Assembly (NCBI GenBank): GCA_029210325.1
Contig: JARGPU010000009.1
Coordinates: forward strand, 1 to 64,000
Direction: 5' to 3'
Source of the DNA: Alcanivoracaceae bacterium
GTDB lineage: Bacteria; Pseudomonadota; Gammaproteobacteria; Pseudomonadales; Alcanivoracaceae
DNA length: 64,000 nucleotides
Both the position numbers and the translations under genes were made by a program. The notes under the pieces are model-generated. The model made no database searches, was not told the origin of the DNA, and saw nothing but the letters and a program-made list of their open reading frames with translations. Shown here one piece after another: positions 56,467 through 64,000 of this stretch (positions are counted from its first letter, which is position 1; every line of letters starts with the position of its first letter).

Positions 56467-57911
56467 GCGCTTGGGAAACAGTAATTGGCCTGGAAATTCA
56501 TGTTCAGCTGGCCACAAAGACCAAGATCTTCTCCTCCGCCAGCACCGCCGTTGGTGCCGAGCCGAACAGTCATGCCTCGCTGGTCGATCTCGCCATGCCC
56601 GGCACCCTGCCAGTACTAAACCGTGAAGCGGTAAATATGGCGGTGAAGTTTGGCCTGGCGGTGGGCGCGGAGATTAATCGCCGCTCTGCTTTTGAGCGTA
56701 AGAATTACTTCTATCCAGACCTTCCCAAGGGCTACCAGACCACACAGCTGGCCGAACCAATCGTTGGCACCGGCAACATAGAACTGATATTGGATGACGG
56801 CAGCCGCAAGACCGTGCGCATTCATCACGCACATCTGGAGGAGGATGCCGGAAAATCACTGCATGAAGACTTCCATGGCATGACCGGCATTGACCTGAAT
56901 CGTGCCGGCACACCGCTGATTGAGGTGGTCACCGAGCCAGACATGCGCAGCGCGGAAGAAGCCGTGGCTTTTGCCCGCACACTGCACAGCCTGGTTACTG
57001 CAATTGGCATCTGTGATGGCGAAATGTCTCAGGGTTCGTTGCGCTTCGACGTCAACGTCTCAGTGCGGCGCAAAGGCGAAGAAAAGCTTGGCACCCGTAC
57101 CGAAACAAAAAATCTGAATTCGTTCCGCTTTATGGAAATGGCGATCAAGAAAGAAGTAGAACGACAGATCGACATTCTTGAAGACGGTGGCAGCATTACT
57201 CAGGAAACTCGCCTGTTTAACGGCGACACCGGCGTATCGCGCTCCATGCGCAGCAAAGAAGACGCTAACGATTATCGCTATTTTCCATGCCCTGATTTAT
57301 TACCGGTAATGCTTAGCGAAGAACAGATTATTGAACTGAAAAACTCTCTACCGGAGTTACCCGCCCAGCGTCTCGGCCGCTTTGTCGAGCAGTACGGCCT
57401 GTCTGATTACGATGCTCGCATACTGTCATCCGATCTCGCCACCAGCGACTATTTTGAGGCTGTCGCAGAGCGAAGCGACGACGCCAAGCTAGCTGCCAAC
57501 TGGATTATGGGTGAGCTCACCGCCAGACTGAATGCTGAAGAAAGGTCCATTAAAGAATGCCCCATGTCCGCATCACACCTGGCCGAACTGATTGCTCGCC
57601 TTAAGGACAATACCATCAGCTCAAAGATTGCCAAGCAGGTTTTCGAAGCATGCTGGAATGGTGAGGGCAGTCCTGACCAGGTTATCGAAGCTCGCGGGCT
57701 GAAGCAGGTCTCCGATAGCGGCGAGCTGCAGAAGATGGTCGACAAGATCATTGCCGAAAATACCACACAGGCCGAGGCCTACCGCGCCGCCGATGAAGCC
57801 AAGCGGAAGAAGATGTTTGGCTTTTTCGTCGGCCAGGCAATGAAGGCTTCGCAGGGCAAGGCAAATCCGCAACAGATTAATGAGCTGCTTATGAAAGCGC
57901 TCGAAGGCTAA
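56463..57911 (+). CDS. gatB: Asp/Glu-tRNA amidotransferase subunit B
   Basis: GatB binds and phosphorylates the misacylated tRNA end and then amidates it. Family blocks are [58 protein letters not shown] and the C-terminal YqeY-like helical domain (about residues 330-482). At 482 residues it is normal. Confidence 0.97.
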   Translation: MSAWETVIGLEIHVQLATKTKIFSSASTAVGAEPNSHASLVDLAMPGTLPVLNREAVNMAVKFGLAVGAEINRRSAFERKNYFYPDLPKGYQTTQLAEPIVGTGNIELILDDGSRKTVRIHHAHLEEDAGKSLHEDFHGMTGIDLNRAGTPLIEVVTEPDMRSAEEAVAFARTLHSLVTAIGICDGEMSQGSLRFDVNVSVRRKGEEKLGTRTETKNLNSFRFMEMAIKKEVERQIDILEDGGSITQETRLFNGDTGVSRSMRSKEDANDYRYFPCPDLLPVMLSEEQIIELKNSLPELPAQRLGRFVEQYGLSDYDARILSSDLATSDYFEAVAERSDDAKLAANWIMGELTARLNAEERSIKECPMSASHLAELIARLKDNTISSKIAKQVFEACWNGEGSPDQVIEARGLKQVSDSGELQKMVDKIIAENTTQAEAYRAADEAKRKKMFGFFVGQAMKASQGKANPQQINELLMKALEG

Positions 57912-57913
57912 CC

Positions 57914-57940
57914 CGTAGAGACGGCTTGAGCCGCTCCTAC
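57914..57940. repeat. Single REP-like palindromic element
   Basis: Read on the minus strand this is GTAGGAGCGGCTCAAGCCGT and a few more bases, an imperfect stem-loop of the kind scattered between genes in Pseudomonas-like genomes. Only one copy was noticed in the window. It lies right after the gatB stop and may act as a transcript end or decay barrier. Confidence 0.5.
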
Positions 57941-57955
57941 ATCGGGAGAAACATT

Positions 57956-58753
57956 ATGGAAATGCTGCGCAATCGGGTAACGGTAGAGTTCCGTGAGCAT
58001 CTGGCTGTTGTCAGCCTGAGTCGGGCGGAGAAGTACAACGGGCTTGATCTGGACATGATGTATGCCCTGATTGATGCCGCCAAACTAATTCGCCGGAAAC
58101 GTGAAGTACGTGCCGTGATTCTGCGCGGCGACGGCAAGGCATTTTGCGCCGGTCTGGACTTCGCCACCGTGATGCGCAAACCGATTGCCATTGCCCGCGC
58201 TTTTCTACCGTGGCTGCGCAAGGACAATGTCTTTCAGCGCATGTGCCTGATCTGGCGAGACCTGCCAGTGCCGGTTATTGCCGTCACCCATGGCTACTGT
58301 TTTGGCGGCGGCATGCAGCTCGTTCTGGCCTGTGACTTTCGCTTCAGCACCCCGGACTGCCAGTTCTCCATTATGGAAATCAAGTGGGGTCTGATCCCGG
58401 ACATGAGCGCCTCCGTAACCCTGCGCGAGCTGCTACCCGCCGATGTTGCCATGGAACTGACCATGACCGGACGCGTTGTCGAAGCCAAAGAAGCGCTTGA
58501 GCTTCACCTTATCAGCCGTATTGATGAGCAGCCTATGCTTGCTGCTGAGCAGTTTGCAGCTGCCATTGCCGAGCGCTCACCAGACGCCATCAGCGCCGCC
58601 AAGGCTCTGTTTCGCAGCACGCGGCATAGTAGCGAACGACACGCACTTGCTCGGGAAAGACGGCTGCAGCTGGGCCTGCTTTTGGGCAGCAACCAGCGTG
58701 AAGCCATGAAGGCAAACTTTGAAAAACGGCCGCCCGCATTCCGCCAGCGCTAA
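57956..58753 (+). CDS. Enoyl-CoA hydratase/isomerase family protein (crotonase)
   Basis: Crotonase-fold enzyme of 265 residues. The oxyanion-hole blocks are AFCAGLDFATVM and VIAVTHGYCFGGGMQLVLACD, and a catalytic glutamate is placed at E141 in SIMEIKWGLIPD. A second catalytic Glu typical of hydratases is not obvious, so isomerase or another crotonase activity is possible. The ATG at 57956 has GGGAGAA upstream; the frame to 57926 is an unused extension. Confidence 0.88.
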   Translation: MEMLRNRVTVEFREHLAVVSLSRAEKYNGLDLDMMYALIDAAKLIRRKREVRAVILRGDGKAFCAGLDFATVMRKPIAIARAFLPWLRKDNVFQRMCLIWRDLPVPVIAVTHGYCFGGGMQLVLACDFRFSTPDCQFSIMEIKWGLIPDMSASVTLRELLPADVAMELTMTGRVVEAKEALELHLISRIDEQPMLAAEQFAAAIAERSPDAISAAKALFRSTRHSSERHALARERRLQLGLLLGSNQREAMKANFEKRPPAFRQR

Positions 58754-58770
58754 GCCGACGGGAATTGCAA

Positions 58771-58792
58771 AAATGTGATCTGCCCCACAGGT
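58771..58792. promoter_or_regulatory. CRP/Vfr-like binding site
   Basis: AAATGTGATCTGCCCCACAGGT contains TGTGA, six bases, CCACA, matching 9 of 10 core positions of the CRP consensus TGTGA-N6-TCACA. It is centred about 117 bases before the start of the cyclic-nucleotide-binding-like gene, with a possible -10 CATAAT at 58844-58849 lacking a good -35. Confidence 0.4.
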
Positions 58793-58897
58793 GAGCACGT
58801 CGCAACGCGATCTGGTCGTCTGTCTTGGGTAGAGCATTTCAGTCATAATCGAGACACTCTCCAGTCACGGAGTTCCCGCCACGGAGCCAGTATTACG

Positions 58898-59701
58898 ATG
58901 ATTTCGCTCGCCGAACCCACTCCAGGCTTTTCCGCATTGATGCGGCAGTACAAGCGCCTTGTTAATGATTTGCTGGAGGGCCTGACATTGACGCCGGAAA
59001 GCATCTCGCTGAACGCCAGCAATGATCTGCTGAAATCGGGCATGTCGGCGGGCAAGACCTATCTGGTCAAGACCGGCATGGTCGGCGTGCGATCCATGGG
59101 GCGCCGCCTTTTCACTTGGGACGAAGGCGATCTGATTCTTCCTGACGCGGCGCCGGATGCGGCTGACAGTATGCAGTACGTAGCCGAGGGCCCGGTTATT
59201 TTGCACAGTTTCGACACGCTGGAGCTGGTGCGGGGAGCTCTAGGTTCAGCGGAGACTGCTCGCCTGTGGACACGCCTGCTGATGACTCAGCAATCCATTT
59301 TACTGCGTTTACTTGCCTCTCAGTCTGATGCCGACACCCAGACCACACCGGGCTTCGCCTACTATCAACCTGGCGATATAATTATTGGTCAGGGTGACAA
59401 GCCTGACTATGTCTTCAGCCTGTTTGAGGGGACTGCTGATGTGATTGTCGACGATGTGGTGGTAGGCGACGTAAGTGAAGGCGAAGTCCTTGGTGCGCTG
59501 GCGGTGTTGACCCACTCCCCCCGCTCGGCAACCGTTCGCGCTCGGACACGCTGCTCAGTGGTCAAGGTACCGAAAGATCAGTTTAAAACCCTGATTCGCA
59601 GCAACCCCACCATGATTCACGGCCTGATGACAGACATGGCAAGACAGATCAAGAAGCTGAATGAGAAGGTGGTGCAGCTATCGGGTGCAGGAGCTCACTG
59701 A
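58898..59701 (+). CDS. Cyclic-nucleotide-binding-domain-like protein without DNA-binding domain
   Basis: This 267-residue protein has a C-terminal cNMP-binding fold (about residues 150-245: FAYYQPGDIIIGQGDKPDYV, FEGTADVIVDD, GEVLGALAVL, PRSATVRA) and an N-terminal region that may be a degenerate copy (residues 25-115). In the phosphate-binding cassette the arginine is kept (R209) but the ribose-binding glutamate is alanine (A200). There is no helix-turn-helix. The ATG at 58898 has GGAG 11 bases upstream. It converges on the PP2C operon; a link is possible but unproven. Confidence 0.82.
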   Translation: MISLAEPTPGFSALMRQYKRLVNDLLEGLTLTPESISLNASNDLLKSGMSAGKTYLVKTGMVGVRSMGRRLFTWDEGDLILPDAAPDAADSMQYVAEGPVILHSFDTLELVRGALGSAETARLWTRLLMTQQSILLRLLASQSDADTQTTPGFAYYQPGDIIIGQGDKPDYVFSLFEGTADVIVDDVVVGDVSEGEVLGALAVLTHSPRSATVRARTRCSVVKVPKDQFKTLIRSNPTMIHGLMTDMARQIKKLNEKVVQLSGAGAH

Positions 59702-59715
59702 GCCACTGCGGAGCA

Positions 59716-60090
59716 TCACACCGACCGGCGCAATATGAACCAAGCCAGCGCCACCGCACCACCAGCAGCAACGATGAGCAGCAGCCCCGTCACCCACCAG
59801 CCCCAATGACTACGGTGTGCGGCAGGCTTGGCATGTGCCGGCTGAGTAGATTCGTGCTGGGGGGCAGATTGAGCCGCCTCAATATCCTTGTCGGTAACAG
59901 GCTTCATAGCCGGCTGGGTATCATCCTCAGCAGGCAATCCCTGATCTATCTCAGGCACTGCCTCCCCGGTCCACGCGCAGACAAGCTCGCGGCGACTCCG
60001 CCGAAACTCGGCCGGGCCGATGGCACCTTCGGCGAAGGACTCCGTCAACGCCAACAGGTCGCGGTTGATGCCCTCCGAGGCCAGTTTCAT
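59716..60090 (-). CDS. Small tail-anchored-like hypothetical protein
   Basis: I do not recognise this 124-residue protein as a named family. It has an N-terminal helical segment (residues 1-40), a low-complexity acidic and Gln/Pro/His-rich linker (about 45-90), and one C-terminal membrane helix (GWWVTGLLLIVAAGGAVALAWFIL) followed by RRSV. This suggests a tail-anchored protein with a cytoplasmic head. It overlaps the PP2C stop by four bases and is surely co-transcribed with it. Confidence 0.78.
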   Translation of the reverse strand: MKLASEGINRDLLALTESFAEGAIGPAEFRRSRRELVCAWTGEAVPEIDQGLPAEDDTQPAMKPVTDKDIEAAQSAPQHESTQPAHAKPAAHRSHWGWWVTGLLLIVAAGGAVALAWFILRRSV

Positions 60091-60809
60091 GGCGCCTCCG
60101 GATCAATCACAATCACGGAAACATTGTCCCGGGCACCATGATGAACCGCTTGATCAATCAACGATTGGGCGCACTGCTCAACATCGTCCTGCCCCAGAGT
60201 CGCAGTAATCTCTTCGCGCGAGAGTTCGTTGTAAAGCCCATCACTACATAGCAAAAAGCGATCACCGGGCAGGATGTCAAACATCACCACGTCAACGACC
60301 AATGCAGCGGCACCACCGACGGCACGGGTAATCACATTGGCATTGGGGTGGGAGTCTGCCTCTTCCTCTGACAGAACACCGGCATCAACAAGTCGCTGCA
60401 CTTGGCTATGATCACGGGATAGCGGCTCCAAACCACCGTCACGCAGACGGTATAACCGCGAATCCCCCGCCCACACACAGGCCCCATAGCCCTTGCCGGC
60501 AAGCATCGCCACCACCGTGGAGCCCATGGTTCGACCTGCGAATTCCTTGCCCGCATGGTCACGCATGGCACCATTGACCGCGACAAGGGCAGCCTCAACA
60601 GCATCAACAAAAAGACTGAAATTATCAGGACGCTTAACTGACGCAAGCGCATCAGTCACCATACGGCTGGCCACATCACCAGCTTCATGGCCACCCATTC
60701 CGTCAGCCACCGCCCAAAGAGCGATGCCCGGTACGGCAACCACTGCATCTTCGTTATGTTTGCGCCGAACACCCTGATCAGTCAGAGCGCAAAAATGCCA
60801 GTCCGCCAC
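60087..60809 (-). CDS. PP2C-family serine/threonine protein phosphatase
   Basis: This is a metal-dependent phosphatase of 240 residues, the size of Stp/PppA proteins. All motifs are present: RRKHNEDA, VADGMGGHEAGDVAS (metal Asp), GSTVVAML, WAGDSRLYRLRDG, SRDHS, ITRAVGG, LLCSDGLYNEL and ARDNVSVIV. A cognate serine/threonine kinase is not in the window. It leads a two-gene operon with the tail-anchored-like protein. Confidence 0.93.
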   Translation of the reverse strand: MADWHFCALTDQGVRRKHNEDAVVAVPGIALWAVADGMGGHEAGDVASRMVTDALASVKRPDNFSLFVDAVEAALVAVNGAMRDHAGKEFAGRTMGSTVVAMLAGKGYGACVWAGDSRLYRLRDGGLEPLSRDHSQVQRLVDAGVLSEEEADSHPNANVITRAVGGAAALVVDVVMFDILPGDRFLLCSDGLYNELSREEITATLGQDDVEQCAQSLIDQAVHHGARDNVSVIVIDPEAP

Positions 60810-60898
60810 AATTCCCCCGCGGGTTATTGGTTTTCTTCCGTGGCATGAACCTCACCGCGCCACATTAGCCGGCGCCACAAGGCATCAACGGGACAACC

Positions 60899-61960
60899 TT
60901 AGCGCACCCGCCGCAACAGCACCACTCCCGCCACCAGACAAATTATCGCCGGAGCCAGTGCCGCCCACATCGGCGACGCGTCGAACACCAGACTCATATG
61001 ACCAAAGAACTGCTGCCCATAATGAAACACCAGGCCCGCAAGAATGCCGGCAGTCATACGCAAGCCCATGCTGACCTGACGCAGTGGGCCAAAGATAAAC
61101 GATACGGCAATCATCACCATACCCAAAACACCCAGCGGCTGAGCCAGCTTTTGCCAGAATACCAACATGTACTCACCCGCATGAATACCCTGCTGCTGCA
61201 GGTAGCGGGCGTATTCATAGAGCTTGCTCACCGCCAGGTGCTCTGGCTGAAGCACTATCACCGAGAGCACATCAGGGGTCAGCTGGATATCCCACTGACC
61301 ACTATCCTCAGTCCAGACTTCAATATGGTCATCAAATAACCTGCTGCCACGCACGCCCTCCAGCGACCATTTATTGCCCTGATAGATCGCCCGACTAATA
61401 AAGCGGGTTTCCACCAGCTGATGAGTCTCATCCAGGCGATAGCGGGTCACACCATGTAGCACACCGTTGGGCTCCACCGCACTGATATGGATAAACTCAT
61501 TCCCTTCCCGGTGCCACAGGCCAGACTGGCCTCCCAGTGCCACTCCACCGGTTTCAGCGAGCGATCGATTGCTTCGAGCGATTTGTTCAGTATGCGGCGA
61601 AATATACTCAGCCACGAACAAACCGATCAGCAACAACAGAATCGTTGGCCGCAGCACCATCCAGGTAATCCGCCCGGTAGAAACTCCCGCTGCACGCATC
61701 ACCGTCAGCTCGCCGCTATTCGCCAACAACCCCAAGCCCGCTAAAGCACCAAGCAAAATCGCCATCGGCAGAAACTCGGCCAGCCGTCTGGGCAATGTCG
61801 TCACCACAAACTGCAGTGCCTGCAGAACCTGGTAATCGTTACGCAGGGACTCCAGCTCAAATACAAAACTGAACAGACCATCAAGCAGCATCAGGATGGC
61901 AATGATCAGCAGCACAGGAATGATGACCGCGCGCCATATATATCGGCGTAGCAACGTCAT
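60899..61960 (-). CDS. lptG: LPS export permease LptG
   Basis: LptG is one of the two membrane subunits of the LptB2FG LPS extractor. The 353-residue protein has N-terminal helices (YIWRAVIIPVLLIIAILMLL), the family block FLPMAILLGALAGLGLLANSGELTVMRAAGVS broken by short loops, a periplasmic beta domain, and three C-terminal helices. It overlaps lptF by four bases. Confidence 0.95.
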   Translation of the reverse strand: MTLLRRYIWRAVIIPVLLIIAILMLLDGLFSFVFELESLRNDYQVLQALQFVVTTLPRRLAEFLPMAILLGALAGLGLLANSGELTVMRAAGVSTGRITWMVLRPTILLLLIGLFVAEYISPHTEQIARSNRSLAETGGVALGGQSGLWHREGNEFIHISAVEPNGVLHGVTRYRLDETHQLVETRFISRAIYQGNKWSLEGVRGSRLFDDHIEVWTEDSGQWDIQLTPDVLSVIVLQPEHLAVSKLYEYARYLQQQGIHAGEYMLVFWQKLAQPLGVLGMVMIAVSFIFGPLRQVSMGLRMTAGILAGLVFHYGQQFFGHMSLVFDASPMWAALAPAIICLVAGVVLLRRVR

Positions 61961-63075
61961 GCAGGCCTCCGCCGTAGATCAGCCAGCCACAGACGCAAAC
62001 GATGCTCATTAAGCAATAGAGCAACCGCGGCAAATGCAACAACATGGACCAGATACATGTTGTCCTGCCAGCCAATTTCATCAATTGGCATCTTTGCCAG
62101 CCGGCTGCGCATTACCAGCAGCAAGCCCACATAACCCAAGTAAAACAGTAGTGCCGGGGCCAACCGATTAAACTGCCCCTGGCGAGGACTAACCTGACTA
62201 AGCGGCACCGCGGCAATCAGCATCATCGGCACCAACAGCACTAGCGAAATGCGCCACTGTAACTCTGCCCTGGCATCCGCACCGAGCAACACCAGTAACT
62301 CCATGGTGGGCAGACTCCGCACTTTAGGTGGCTTGGCCACGGAGCGTTCTTCTCCTATCTTGACCATCGCCTCGCTGAACTCCACTCGCCGATAATCAGG
62401 ATCTCCTGGCGCACCCTGATATTGAAATCCCTCTTCCAGATAGAGATAGGCCAAACCATCTCTCTCAACGACCCGGCCACGACCTGCCATAACCGTTAGT
62501 AACGACCCTGGACTGTCATCCCCGGCATAGCGAAAGTCCGAGATAAAAATATTCTCAAGGGCTTCTTCTTCTCGGTTGAGAGATTCAGCGTATGCCGTAC
62601 GCATCCCGGACTTGTCCCCGCGGGAGTGGAACCGACCAGGGGTTAGCAGCTCCAGTACAGACCTGCCACGCTGCTCCTCCAGCACTCTGGCCACTTCCGT
62701 TTCACCATAGGGAGTGACATAAAGGCCGAACAAACCAACCACAAAAGTGGTCACCAACATGGGCGCGATCAAACCACGAACAATCCCTGACTGACCTATA
62801 CCGCCAGAACGCAACACGGCCATCTCGCTGTCCGAATACATTCGCCCAAGCACCAGCAGGATCGAGATAAAGACACTAAGTGGCAGAATAAGCTGGAGAA
62901 ACTCGGGCATCCGGTAGAGGATCACCACAAACAACACATCGGCGGAGATTTCACCGGTGGCAGCACTAGCCAGATACTTGATAAAGCGGCCGCTGACCAG
63001 CACCATCATCAGCACGACGGTTACCACAATGGTGGTCGTAAGTAGCTGCCGATTAATGTACCGGTGAAGAATCAA
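61957..63075 (-). CDS. lptF: LPS export permease LptF
   Basis: LptF pairs with LptG. The 372-residue protein begins ILHRYINRQLLTTTIVVTVV. It has the family stretch LPLSVFISILLVLGRMYSDSEMAVLRSGG in short blocks, a periplasmic domain at about 110-260, and C-terminal helices. It is divergent from pepA, with 50 bases between, an arrangement common in gammaproteobacteria. Confidence 0.95.
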   Translation of the reverse strand: MILHRYINRQLLTTTIVVTVVLMMVLVSGRFIKYLASAATGEISADVLFVVILYRMPEFLQLILPLSVFISILLVLGRMYSDSEMAVLRSGGIGQSGIVRGLIAPMLVTTFVVGLFGLYVTPYGETEVARVLEEQRGRSVLELLTPGRFHSRGDKSGMRTAYAESLNREEEALENIFISDFRYAGDDSPGSLLTVMAGRGRVVERDGLAYLYLEEGFQYQGAPGDPDYRRVEFSEAMVKIGEERSVAKPPKVRSLPTMELLVLLGADARAELQWRISLVLLVPMMLIAAVPLSQVSPRQGQFNRLAPALLFYLGYVGLLLVMRSRLAKMPIDEIGWQDNMYLVHVVAFAAVALLLNEHRLRLWLADLRRRPA

Positions 63076-63125
63076 AACCTGTCCCGCCCTGTCGAAGTGA
63101 CGGGCATTGTAACCCAGGAGTTCCC

Positions 63126-64000
63126 ATGGAGTACGCCATCAGCGGCAAGAAGGTCTCTGCCCTGAAAACCGACTGCCTGATTCTGGCAGTCGATGAAAAA
63201 GCCACCCTGCTGCCGGCTGACCTGCCTGCAGGCACGCTCAGCCAGATCAAGCAGTTGATCAAGGGTGGTGACTTTAGCGGCAAGAAAAACCAGACGTTAC
63301 TTATCTCTGAGCCCACTGACCTGCCCGCCAAACGCTTACTACTGGTTGGCACAGGCGACTTACCGCTCGCTCCAGGGGCTTTTATCAAGATGCTCAATAG
63401 TGCTGTTCAAGCGCTAAAGAGCGGCGGTAGCCGCAATGCGGCCTGGTTGCTCAACGACACTCTGGTGCGGGATCAGGATGTGCTTTGGCAAGTTCGCGAA
63501 GGCACCCGCGCGGTGGATGAGGCACTCTACCGATTCGACCAATACCGCAGCAAACCGGCCATCGGCTCGCCACTGACCAACTTTACCTTTATCGGCGAAG
63601 GCCCAAAGGCAGAGCTTCAGGAGGCCCTACGTCAGGGACAGGCGGTCGCCGCCGGCGTCACCCTTTGCCGTGATCTTGGCAACCAGCCACCTAACCAGTG
63701 CTACCCGGCCTACCTGACTGAGCAGGCACGAGCTCTGGCCAAGCAGTACCCGGCACTCAAGGTGTCGGTAATCTCCGAAGCCCAAGCGGAAAAAATGGGA
63801 ATGGGAGCGTTCTGCGCTGTAGCTAGAGGTAGTGAGCGCGAAGGCCAAATCATTATCATGGAATACAAAGGCGCGAAAGGCGCGCCGATTGCTTTAGTCG
63901 GCAAGGCCGTAACCTTCGATACCGGTGGCATCTCGCTGAAACCGGGAGCCGGCATGGACGAGATGAAATACGACATGGGCGGCGGAGCGAGCGTATTCGG
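63126..64000 (+). CDS. pepA: Leucyl aminopeptidase (M17), 3' end cut by window
   Basis: PepA is a two-metal aminopeptidase and in E. coli also a DNA-binding recombination factor. The window holds the N-terminal domain and the start of the catalytic domain: LCRDLGNQPPNQCYP, then GKAVTFDTGGISLKPGAG and MDEMKYDMGGG, with metal ligands Lys and Asp. The usual GKGVTFDSGG is GKAVTFDTGG here. CAGGAG lies before the ATG at 63126. At least 291 residues are encoded before the edge. Confidence 0.95.
   Translation, partial: MEYAISGKKVSALKTDCLILAVDEKATLLPADLPAGTLSQIKQLIKGGDFSGKKNQTLLISEPTDLPAKRLLLVGTGDLPLAPGAFIKMLNSAVQALKSGGSRNAAWLLNDTLVRDQDVLWQVREGTRAVDEALYRFDQYRSKPAIGSPLTNFTFIGEGPKAELQEALRQGQAVAAGVTLCRDLGNQPPNQCYPAYLTEQARALAKQYPALKVSVISEAQAEKMGMGAFCAVARGSEREGQIIIMEYKGAKGAPIALVGKAVTFDTGGISLKPGAGMDEMKYDMGGGASVF

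Overview
The window is a stretch of gammaproteobacterial chromosome carrying about 60 protein genes almost without gaps. No tRNA, rRNA, CRISPR array, transposase or integrase was seen, and no gene-free stretch exceeds about 260 bases. Three blocks have the gene order known from Pseudomonadales/Oceanospirillales-type genomes: rsmI-lpoA-yraN-diaA-dolP; kdsD-kdsC-lptCAB-rpoN-hpf-ptsN-rapZ-ptsO; and mreBCD-maf-yhdP-nit-tldD. A full cytochrome bc1 operon, an acyl-CoA dehydrogenase, an enoyl-CoA hydratase and a homo-oligomeric type ATP sulfurylase suggest an aerobic, fatty-acid-using and probably marine bacterium of the Alcanivorax kind. That placement is inference from gene content and order.

Layout. 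1-5250: end of a DUF808 (YedI) membrane protein, rsmI, and the envelope genes lpoA-yraN-diaA-dolP. 5252-10000: sspB-sspA, petA-petB-petC (bc1) and rplM-rpsI, all on the minus strand. 10112-25257: mixed metabolic and envelope genes (carotenoid oxygenase, aldo/keto reductase, epimerase with CPBP protease and an SDR remnant, host-attachment protein, acyl-CoA dehydrogenase, zapE, hydrolase, zapG, pbgA, sat, a Nif3-like protein, a DegS/AlgW protease, a second epimerase). 25300-31131: an AT-richer accessory cluster (TetR regulator, YtcJ-like amidohydrolase, FAD amine oxidase, an unrecognised helical-repeat protein, a MOSC protein). 31204-36486: hisC-hisD-hisG-murA-ibaG and a solitary mlaC. 36617-43457: KDO and LPS-transport genes, rpoN and the nitrogen phosphotransferase genes. 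43474-54547: pmbA, darP, tldD, nit, yhdP, maf and mreDCB. 54716-57911: gatCAB. 57956-63075: crotonase, a cyclic-nucleotide-binding-like protein, a PP2C phosphatase operon and lptFG. 63126-end: pepA, cut by the window edge.

Many genes share one theme, building and shaping the envelope: murA, lpoA, mreBCD and pbgA; KDO synthesis with lptA, lptB, lptC, lptF and lptG; dolP, mlaC and yhdP. The observations most worth checking are: (i) the low-GC catabolic-looking cluster, whose two divergent transcription units start from overlapping face-to-face promoters that share a 10-bp palindrome; (ii) an Mla locus reduced to mlaC, with mlaF, mlaE, mlaD and mlaB missing; (iii) mreC, which appears to start at an ATC codon; (iv) a sigma-54-like promoter directly before rpoN; (v) a 30-codon in-frame remnant of an SDR gene; (vi) a cyclic-nucleotide-binding-like protein that lacks the ribose-binding glutamate, has a CRP-like site upstream, and lies opposite a PP2C phosphatase.
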